From Cytophagaceae bacterium (lineage in GTDB: Bacteria; Bacteroidota; Bacteroidia; Cytophagales; Cytophagaceae), in assembly GCA_025455005.1 (NCBI GenBank), contig JALONH010000006.1, positions 1 to 64,000 of the forward strand: a stretch of DNA of 64,000 nt, in the 5' to 3' direction. How positions within the stretch are numbered: position 1 is the stretch's first letter; the number at the start of each line of letters is the position of its first letter. Of this stretch, positions 58,010 through 64,000 are shown piece after piece. The translations under genes and the position numbers were made by a program. The notes under the pieces are model-generated. The model was given only the letters and a program-made list of their open reading frames with translations. It did not search any database and was not told where the DNA came from.

Positions 58010-58041
58010 CTTGTCTTCTAAAACGCACTATCTTAATTTTG
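58010..58041 (+). promoter_or_regulatory. Promoter of the fatty-acid hydroxylase gene
   Basis: CTTG (58010-58013), a 20-nt spacer, TAATTTTG (58034-58041). The -7 box is a full consensus match. It lies 19 nt before the ATG at 58061. Confidence 0.65.
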
Positions 58042-58060
58042 TACAAATTATTTTATCCCA

Positions 58061-58690
58061 ATGGAATTGAAAGAGAACACCATCAAACCTAAACACCAAG
58101 GAACGAAACAATTGTTTGATAATCCTATTTTAGAAAAACTATCCAGAACCCATATTTCTGTACCTATAACTATACTTACTTCTATTGCTGCTTTTTTATT
58201 ATATGTAGCATTTGTTTATACAGATTATGTTCAATTAAGCGCCGGTTATGTAGTAGCTTTATTTGTTAGTGGATTTCTTGGTTTCACATTAGTTGAATAT
58301 TTAGTGCATCGCTATGTATTTCATATGAAGCCAACAAATGAGTGGAAACGCAAAATGCAATATGCATTACATGGTGTTCATCATGAATTCCCAAAAGACA
58401 AAGACAGACTCGCGATGCCCCCCCTTTTAAGTATGGCTTTAGCAGGCGTTTTCTTTATTATTTTCAGAGCCTTGATTGGCACTAAGGTGTTCGGTTTTCT
58501 TCCGGGTTTCATCATGGGATACTGTGCGTATATATTTGTTCACTTTATTGTACATGCATATCAACCCCCTAAAAATCTATTCAAACATTTGTGGTTAAAC
58601 CATGCGGTACATCATTACAAAGACACTACAAATGTATTTGGTGTTTCATCACCTTTATGGGATTACGTATTTGGAACAATGAAAAAGTAA
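58061..58690 (+). CDS. Sterol desaturase/fatty acid hydroxylase family protein
   Basis: A 209-aa di-iron membrane enzyme. Three hydrophobic hairpins (about 30-80 and 125-165) surround the His boxes: HRYVFH, HGVHHEF, HFIVHAY and NHAVHHYKD. The spacing fits the fatty-acid 2-hydroxylase group (FA_hydroxylase), which acts on fatty acids or sphingolipids, the latter being known in Bacteroidota. Substrate is not readable from sequence. It has its own promoter and a strong terminator downstream. Confidence 0.88.
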   Translation: MELKENTIKPKHQGTKQLFDNPILEKLSRTHISVPITILTSIAAFLLYVAFVYTDYVQLSAGYVVALFVSGFLGFTLVEYLVHRYVFHMKPTNEWKRKMQYALHGVHHEFPKDKDRLAMPPLLSMALAGVFFIIFRALIGTKVFGFLPGFIMGYCAYIFVHFIVHAYQPPKNLFKHLWLNHAVHHYKDTTNVFGVSSPLWDYVFGTMKK

Positions 58691-58706
58691 GTGTATCGTT
58701 TTAAAC

Positions 58707-58746
58707 ATAAAAAAATCCTTTGTAGTTACTATAAAGGATTTTTTTA
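58707..58746. terminator. Bidirectional-capable intrinsic terminator
   Basis: AATCCTTT and AAAGGATT form an 8-bp stem around an 11-nt loop (58714-58740). It is flanked by an A-run and followed by a run of seven T. It ends the hydroxylase gene and the A-run would also work in the other direction. Confidence 0.85.
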
Positions 58747-58870
58747 TGGATTTTGTTGAACGAATTCAACTCGGAAATAGTCCAAAAAGAAGTGATTGCC
58801 GTCTACTTAAGATTAAATAAGAATGTAAGTAGTATCATTTTTTATTTCCTCCTCAAAAACAAATAAAACG

Positions 58871-59267
58871 TTGTATAAAAGCTTTATTATAGTATTGGGA
58901 ATACTTCTTTTTCATGCAAAAAAAAGAAGCCGTTACTCTTGTGCAAGCTGTCTATACCTATATATTATCCGGCCGGTTTATGTCCTCTGCCCATCCCACC
59001 AGTGGCATAGCTTGTGTTAGTTTTGATACCACCCAATTGAAATAGAAAAATTTCAGAACAGATTCAGATCCGGATTTGAATATTTATTTAGCTTCCAGTA
59101 TCGATGATATTCAATCTGACTATAATGACTTAGGAGACATTGAAAGGATAAACGGTAATTATTCGTATACTCTGAATAAAAGTATTAATTTAACTACCAA
59201 TAACTATGTCGTCATATAGTGGGTATATTTTAATATAAATTTTGGATACGCTCAACTGGGAAAATAG
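58871..59267 (+). pseudogene. Decayed DM13-domain protein
   Basis: Remains of a small secreted protein with a DM13 domain (probably redox/haem-related in other organisms). The signal-peptide-like piece YKSFIIVLGILLFHA is in one frame. After a run of eight A (58918-58925) the frame shifts by one, and removing one A restores it. The DM13 part runs SAHPTSGIACVSFDT, then NFRTDSDPDLNIYL, LGDIERINGNYSYTL and YVVI..WVYFNINFGYAQL. Two in-frame TAG codons are at 59043 and 59217, and the natural end is TAG at 59265. The second TAG sits where the family has Trp just before Cys, and the Cys codon reads as Trp. Confidence 0.75.
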
Positions 59268-59312
59268 GATACCGATTTCCTTATTGTAGGTTGTTTCAAT
59301 GATATAATAGAA

Positions 59313-59342
59313 ATAAAAAAGGCCCATCTTTTGAATGGGCCT
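59313..59342 (-). terminator. Terminator of the outer-membrane barrel gene
   Basis: GGCCCAT (59321-59327) and ATGGGCC (59335-59341) make a 7-bp GC-rich stem. On the minus strand a six-T run follows. It begins 20 nt after the stop codon of the barrel gene. Confidence 0.85.
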
Positions 59343-59361
59343 AGAAACTAGTGTAATTCTA

Positions 59362-60081
59362 TTAGAAACGGAAACCTAGGCGGATACCTGCTGATAATGC
59401 AGGGTTAAGGTTAAATGTACCACCGTTAGATTCTGTCTCTGTAGTGGTAGTAGTTCCAGCCGTGGTTACTTCATCCGAGGTTTTACCATTTTTAATTGCC
59501 GTAAAACCCCATCCAAATTCACCACCTAGGTATACTTTTTCTACGAAATAGTATTCTGCACCGGCTACTGCTCTTAATCCAAAACCAAAAGAACCATTAT
59601 CTCCGTTGCTATTTGCTCCTTTTAATGTTCTTTCGTAGTCATTATTAAAACCTGTACCATCATATTTCTCCCATTTCTCAGATGCACCGGCAAAACGTAA
59701 TAGTAAGTCTGCCCCTGCATAAGTGGATAATCTGTTTGTTCCGGCTAAATGTTTTTCAATACCTAAATTCAATCCGAATACAGAGCTATTAATTTTTTGA
59801 GTACCTTCATCCGATGAAGAAGCACCGTAAAACTTATTTGTCTCTGTGAATTTAGAATAATTAAAACCTAATCTTACTGCCATCTTATCTTGTAAGAAAT
59901 AGCGAAAACGCAAATTTGGAGTTCCGGCAAAACCGCTATTAGGCAAAGTTAAAGAGGTATTCCCTATAGCCCCTACTAAACCTAATTCGGCCGTTACATT
60001 TCCTGCAACAGGTTTGTAATCTTGTGCGAATGCACCAAAAGACGCTGCTAGCATAGAAGCAGCTACAACAAGTTTTTTCAT
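59362..60081 (-). CDS. Outer membrane beta-barrel protein
   Basis: A 239-aa protein with a clear signal peptide (residues 1-19, ending AFA). The mature part alternates hydrophobic and polar residues in about eight strands and ends in ALSAGIRLGFRF with a terminal Phe, the BAM recognition signature. Examples of strands are NLRFRYFLQDKMAVRLGFNY and YFVEKVYLGGEFGWGF. The family resembles OmpW/OprF-like 8-strand barrels, with no evidence for a substrate. It is monocistronic, with its own terminator. Confidence 0.88.
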   Translation of the reverse strand: MKKLVVAASMLAASFGAFAQDYKPVAGNVTAELGLVGAIGNTSLTLPNSGFAGTPNLRFRYFLQDKMAVRLGFNYSKFTETNKFYGASSSDEGTQKINSSVFGLNLGIEKHLAGTNRLSTYAGADLLLRFAGASEKWEKYDGTGFNNDYERTLKGANSNGDNGSFGFGLRAVAGAEYYFVEKVYLGGEFGWGFTAIKNGKTSDEVTTAGTTTTTETESNGGTFNLNPALSAGIRLGFRF

Positions 60082-60214
60082 GGTTTTTGTTTTGTTAAAA
60101 AGTTAACGGTTAAATAATTCCCTAATGTTATGTTTTCAAACTAAAAATCAAAACCTTTTGTCGAAGAATTATATTTTTCTTAAAAAAAGAAAACGTTGGA
60201 GACTATTTTTACGT

Positions 60215-62239
60215 TTAATATTTTTCTTTTAAAATTTCTTGGATTCGAATCATTTCATCTCGATAACGGGCTGCTTCCATAAAATCTAAGTCTTTAGCGG
60301 CTCTTTCCATCGCACGTTTTGTTTTATCTAATTCTTTTTCAAGTTGGTCTTTAGATAATACATTTAATACAGGATCTGCGGCTCTGATTATATTAGCTTC
60401 CGGCTCGGTGTACATTTTAGAGACCCTAGATGCGTCAGCTACTTTTGTCTGACCTAATATCTCCTCTTTCGATTTACGAACGGTAGTCGGTGTAATTCCA
60501 TTTTTTAAATTGTATTCTGTTTGCACTAAACGTCTCCGACTGGTTTCGTCTATGGCGTCTTGCATCGACGGTGTTACTTTATCGGCATACATTAAAACTT
60601 TACCATTGCTATTCCGTGCTGCTCTTCCGATTGTTTGAACGAGTGATCGAACATTACGTAAGAATCCTTCTTTATCCGCATCCATAATGGCTACCAACGA
60701 TACTTCTGGCAAGTCTAAACCTTCTCGTAATAAATTCACCCCTACCAAAACATCAAACATACCTAGTCTTAACTCTCTTAATATTTCAACACGGTCCAAT
60801 GTCTTCACTTCTGAATGTATATAGCGTGTTTTTATTCCCAATCGATCTAAATAACGAGTTAATTCTTCTGCCATACGTTTCGTTAGAGTCGTAATCAAGA
60901 CTCTATCTCCCATTTCTATCCTAGCTTGAATTTCATCTAACAAATCATCAATTTGATTCACAGTAGGACGAACTTCTATTATTGGGTCTAAAAGACCGGT
61001 TGGACGAATAATTTGTTCCACAACCGAACCTTCTGTTTGTTGTAATTCATAATCACCTGGTGTGGCACTAACATAGATCAATTGAGGAACGATAGATTCA
61101 AATTCGTTAAATGTTAAGGGGCGATTATCTAAAGCAGATGGTAATCGAAATCCAAAGTCCACTAGATTAACTTTACGGGATCTATCTCCTCCCCACATAG
61201 CTCGAATCTGTGGAACTGTCACATGACTTTCATCGATTACCATTAAAAAATCATCCGGAAAATAGTCCATTAAGCAAAAAGGGCGTTGACCCGGATCCCT
61301 TCGGTCAAAATACCTGGAATAATTTTCCACTCCCGAACAATACCCTAGTTCTCGCATCATTTCTATATCAAACTCTGTACGTTCTTGTATACGTTTTGCC
61401 TCTAAAAATCTTCGTTCTTGTTCGAAGTAATGTACTTGTTTGACTAAATCATCTTGTATTTCATGTATGGCTTGTTGTAATGTTTCTTTTCCCGTTACAA
61501 ATAAATTGGCCGGATACAATGTAATGGCAGATTGTTCACTTATCTTCTTACCTGTTGAGGGGTCAATCCATTGTATAGATTCAATTTCATCGCCCCATAA
61601 AACAATACGAAAAGCCTGATCTGCGTATGCTGGGAACACGTCAATAGTATCTCCGCTTACTCTAAACGTTCCCCGTTTAAACTCCCCTGTTGTTCTATTA
61701 TATAATATTTGAACAAAAGAATACAACAGCTGATTTCTGGATACAACTTGCCCTCTTTTAATTACTACAATATTCTTTTGAAACTCATCCGGATTTCCGA
61801 TACCATATATACAGGATACCGATGCTACGACGATAACATCTCTTCTACCGGACATAAGAGCAGATGTAGCACTTAGTCGTAACTTCTCTATTTCTGCGTT
61901 TATGGATAAGTCTTTTTCGATATACAATCCGGAAGTTGGAATGTATGCTTCCGGTTGGTAGTAATCGTAGTACGAAATAAAATATTCGACTAAATTATTT
62001 GGAAAAAAATGCTTGAATTCGCCATACAATTGAGCCGCCAACGTTTTGTTGTGACTTAAAATCAATGTGGGCTTTTTTACTTCTTGTATAACATTCGCTA
62101 TAGTAAACGTCTTACCGGAACCGGTCACGCCTAATAGGATTTGACTGGGCTCTTTTTCTAGAACGCCTTTGACTAATTGACGAATCGCTTGAGGTTGATC
62201 AGCGGTAGGTTGATATTGAGAAGTTAAATCAAATTCCAT
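60215..62239 (-). CDS. uvrB: Excinuclease ABC subunit B
   Basis: A 674-aa UvrB, the damage-verifying helicase-like subunit of nucleotide excision repair. The Walker A motif is GVTGSGKT, the DEAD-like box is VIDESHVT, and motif VI is QTIGRAAR. The beta-hairpin YYDYYQPEAYIP is intact. The C-terminal UVR domain that binds UvrC is at about 640-670 (LEKELDKTKRAMERAAKDLD). I start it at MEFDLTSQYQ (62239), as residues before that are not in the family. uvrA and uvrC are not in the window. Confidence 0.97.
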   Translation of the reverse strand: MEFDLTSQYQPTADQPQAIRQLVKGVLEKEPSQILLGVTGSGKTFTIANVIQEVKKPTLILSHNKTLAAQLYGEFKHFFPNNLVEYFISYYDYYQPEAYIPTSGLYIEKDLSINAEIEKLRLSATSALMSGRRDVIVVASVSCIYGIGNPDEFQKNIVVIKRGQVVSRNQLLYSFVQILYNRTTGEFKRGTFRVSGDTIDVFPAYADQAFRIVLWGDEIESIQWIDPSTGKKISEQSAITLYPANLFVTGKETLQQAIHEIQDDLVKQVHYFEQERRFLEAKRIQERTEFDIEMMRELGYCSGVENYSRYFDRRDPGQRPFCLMDYFPDDFLMVIDESHVTVPQIRAMWGGDRSRKVNLVDFGFRLPSALDNRPLTFNEFESIVPQLIYVSATPGDYELQQTEGSVVEQIIRPTGLLDPIIEVRPTVNQIDDLLDEIQARIEMGDRVLITTLTKRMAEELTRYLDRLGIKTRYIHSEVKTLDRVEILRELRLGMFDVLVGVNLLREGLDLPEVSLVAIMDADKEGFLRNVRSLVQTIGRAARNSNGKVLMYADKVTPSMQDAIDETSRRRLVQTEYNLKNGITPTTVRKSKEEILGQTKVADASRVSKMYTEPEANIIRAADPVLNVLSKDQLEKELDKTKRAMERAAKDLDFMEAARYRDEMIRIQEILKEKY

Positions 62240-62380
62240 TTTGGTACAGTATGCTTTCCATATCAACTCCCCTGTTTAATTATTAAAATCTTACTGGGTT
62301 TTAATTCGATTATTAAACCGCTTTACTTTTTATCTATTATTTTATATAAAATTAAATCAATTAGATTTACCCTCTTTACT

Positions 62381-63124
62381 TCATCCCATTTCATTCCAAA
62401 TCTCCCAAGCCTTTTCTGCTTGTCCTACCAACATGGGTAATCCATTCATCACTTGAGCGCCTTGACTTTTACCTTTAGACATAAACTGGGTAATCTCCGG
62501 ATTATAAACCAAATCATATAAAAAATGTTCACCCGTCAACGCGTTGTAAGGTAGATCCGGGTAAGTATCTACCTTGGGGTACATTCCTAAAGGTGACGTA
62601 TTCACAATTAATTTGGATTTTGAGATGTACGATGTATTTAAATCTTCATACGCTATCTTATTGGTGTCCGAGACACGGGAAACTAAAGTGTGAGAAATCC
62701 CTATATCTTCTAGAGCACAGACCACCGCTTTTGAGGCTCCACCGGTTCCTAACACCAGCGCGTGGGAAGGTTGATTTCCACGTAAAAAATGGACTAAACT
62801 ATCTTTAAAACCATAATAATCGGAGTTGTATCCTTTTAAACGACCATCCGGCATTTTTTTAATCACGTTTACAGCTCCTATACGACATGCGGCATCATCC
62901 AAAAGGTCTAGATAAGGTATTACTTGCTCTTTGTAAGGTATAGTTACGTTTAAGCCAACTAATGATGTTTGGTCTTGCCAAAGTTTTGGGAAATATTCAA
63001 TTGATTCAATTGGGAAGTTTTCATAGACCACATCCATAATATTCTCCCTAGAAAACTTATCTGTAAAATATTTTTTCGAAAAGGAGTGAGTTAATGGATA
63101 CCCTATCAAACCAAAGGTGCGCAT
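62381..63124 (-). CDS. aroE: Shikimate 5-dehydrogenase
   Basis: A 247-aa AroE (3-dehydroshikimate + NADPH to shikimate). The substrate-binding GYPLTHSFSKKYF is at the N-terminus, the catalytic Lys is in NVTIPYKEQV, the NADP loop is VLGTGGASKAV, and the ending is GLPMLVGQAEKAW. I start it at MRTFGLIGYP (63124); the frame extends 8 codons upstream only to a TTG. The gene lies between terminator and promoter regions and is likely monocistronic. Confidence 0.94.
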   Translation of the reverse strand: MRTFGLIGYPLTHSFSKKYFTDKFSRENIMDVVYENFPIESIEYFPKLWQDQTSLVGLNVTIPYKEQVIPYLDLLDDAACRIGAVNVIKKMPDGRLKGYNSDYYGFKDSLVHFLRGNQPSHALVLGTGGASKAVVCALEDIGISHTLVSRVSDTNKIAYEDLNTSYISKSKLIVNTSPLGMYPKVDTYPDLPYNALTGEHFLYDLVYNPEITQFMSKGKSQGAQVMNGLPMLVGQAEKAWEIWNEMG

Positions 63125-63151
63125 AAATAAGGATGTATTAGAACTCAAAAT

Positions 63152-63184
63152 ACAAAAGCCCTTCCATAATTGAAAGGGCTTTAA
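63152..63184 (-). terminator. Terminator of dedA
   Basis: AAAGCCCTT (63155-63163) and AAGGGCTTT (63174-63182) form a 9-bp stem. On the minus strand a short T-run follows. It begins 24 nt after the DedA stop codon and ends 28 nt before the aroE start. Confidence 0.75.
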
Positions 63185-63205
63185 TAAATGATTATCGGTA
63201 ATAAT

Positions 63206-63856
63206 TTATTTAGATGTAGTTTTGAAAATATTTAATTGACGTAAATATTCCCATACAATAGGTAACACGGAAATGCCTACGATAAGTAAAATAACTTTTT
63301 CAAGATTTTTTTTCACCCATTCTATTTCACCAAGAAAATATCCTGCTATTAAGATTCCTAAAACCCAAATAAGGGCACCTATTATATTGTAAATTACAAA
63401 CTTTCTATAGTTCATAGTACCAATCCCGGCTACAAATGGAGCAAAGGTTCGAACAATCGGAACAAACCGAGCCATTATGATAGTTTGAGGTCCATGTTTT
63501 TCATAAAAGGATTGTGCCTTTAATAAGTGTTGTTTTTTAAAAAAACGACTATTACTGGAAAACGCTTTTGGACCAATGAATTTACCTACATGATAATTTA
63601 CAGTATCTCCAAGAATGGCTGCTAATAATAAAACACAGAAAGTAATTGGGAAACTAAGTAGGCCTATGGCAGTAAACATCCCAATAACAAAAAGCAACGA
63701 GTCGCCGGGCAAGAATGGTGTTACCACTAAACCTGTTTCTGCGAATATGATAGCAAACAGTAATACATAAATCCAAGGACCTAACATGTCAATAAAGGCT
63801 TGTAATGTCCCCTGTAAGTTGGTAAACAAGCCAACAAAAAGATCAACGTATTCCAT
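63206..63856 (-). CDS. DedA family membrane protein
   Basis: A 216-aa inner-membrane protein of the DedA/VTT family. The family signatures FAETGLVVTPFLPGDSLLF and FYEKHGPQTIIMARFVPIVR, with RTFAPFVAGIGTMNYRKF, are present, including the conserved Arg and the amphipathic segment. Members help recycle undecaprenyl phosphate or flip phospholipids; which applies here is unknown. Its start overlaps the upstream gene's stop by one base (TAATG on the minus strand), indicating translational coupling with the partial phosphosulfolactate synthase gene. Confidence 0.92.
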   Translation of the reverse strand: MEYVDLFVGLFTNLQGTLQAFIDMLGPWIYVLLFAIIFAETGLVVTPFLPGDSLLFVIGMFTAIGLLSFPITFCVLLLAAILGDTVNYHVGKFIGPKAFSSNSRFFKKQHLLKAQSFYEKHGPQTIIMARFVPIVRTFAPFVAGIGTMNYRKFVIYNIIGALIWVLGILIAGYFLGEIEWVKKNLEKVILLIVGISVLPIVWEYLRQLNIFKTTSK

Positions 63857-64000
63857 TACAATTTATTTAAAAAATGATGAAAGGTATCACTTCGCAAGCC
63901 CAAACGTACCGTCTCTAAAGGTATAATTTCATGAGGCGCTATGTTACCTAAATTAACGTTAGCACCACAAAGTTTTACAAAAAATACTTGTTGTTCTTTT
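63856..64000 (-). CDS. Phosphosulfolactate synthase, C-terminal fragment
   Basis: Only the last 48 codons are inside the window; the gene continues past 64000. They read [20 protein letters not shown] then [20 protein letters not shown], which I recognise as the C-terminus of ComA-type phosphosulfolactate synthase (phosphoenolpyruvate + sulfite to phosphosulfolactate). In methanogens this starts coenzyme M synthesis. In Bacteroidota the downstream product is not well defined. The stop codon overlaps the dedA start by one base. Confidence 0.7.
   Translation of the reverse strand, partial: KEQQVFFVKLCGANVNLGNIAPHEIIPLETVRLGLRSDTFHHFLNKL

Overview
The window reads as chromosome of a low-GC (roughly 38% by eye) member of the Bacteroidota, probably on the Chitinophagales/Sphingobacteriales side. 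The evidence is an intact SprA, the outer-membrane translocon of the type IX secretion system (T9SS); Bacteroidota-only families (DUF2480, DUF4292, the GH3/beta-lactamase fusion); the bacillithiol enzyme BshA; a T9SS sorting domain in a pseudogene; and many promoters of the Bacteroidota form TTTG-N19/20-TAnnTTTG. Shine-Dalgarno sequences are mostly absent, as expected for this phylum, so starts were chosen by family length, overlap and context.

Layout. 1-447 has no gene but carries three tandem leftward promoters and a boxB/boxA-like leader, which suggests an rRNA operon just outside the left edge. 448-4767 is a leftward run rpmH-rnpA-ctpA-tauE-tsaB-DUF2480. 5000-7683 holds a rightward M61 peptidase, a Crp-type regulator and a YiaA-like membrane protein. 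7711-12661 is leftward: PepSY-like, dnaJ-grpE, obg-adk and an M42-like peptidase. 12722-24088 is mixed: TPR protein, Lrp regulator, a small surface-polysaccharide locus (EpsG/Wzy-like membrane protein, fcl, gmd, asnB-like), an NlpC/P60 lipoprotein, tRNA-Ala, an unrecognised 476-aa protein, a lone response regulator and an aldehyde dehydrogenase. 24177-27268 holds degQ, tRNA-Asn and a decayed T9SS-secreted protein.

27297-53637 is almost entirely leftward housekeeping and envelope genes: gcvH-vanZ-M28 peptidase, sprA behind maeB-ruvA, a LysM transglycosylase, gatA, tatA, an EnvC-like factor, a DUF4292 lipoprotein, a TPR protein, a nucleotidyltransferase, dut, a flippase, enoyl-CoA hydratase, two adjacent rhomboids and mutL. 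53825-58690 is rightward: GH3/beta-lactamase fusion, bshA and a fatty-acid hydroxylase. 58871-59267 is a decayed DM13 protein. The right end is leftward: an outer-membrane barrel, uvrB, aroE, dedA and the 3' end of a probable phosphosulfolactate synthase gene.

How the genes work together. The window serves envelope biogenesis (SprA, CtpA, DegQ, transglycosylase, EnvC-like factor, TatA, flippase, polysaccharide genes), protein quality control (DnaJ/GrpE, DegQ, CtpA), DNA repair (MutL, RuvA, UvrB) and translation (RnpA, L34, Obg, TsaB, GatA, two tRNAs). I did not find a clear new defence or mobile system. The most informative oddities are the tandem leftward promoters, two pseudogenes of secreted proteins, one of which keeps a consensus promoter, and two genes with unusual base composition (14589-15962 and 20643-22073).
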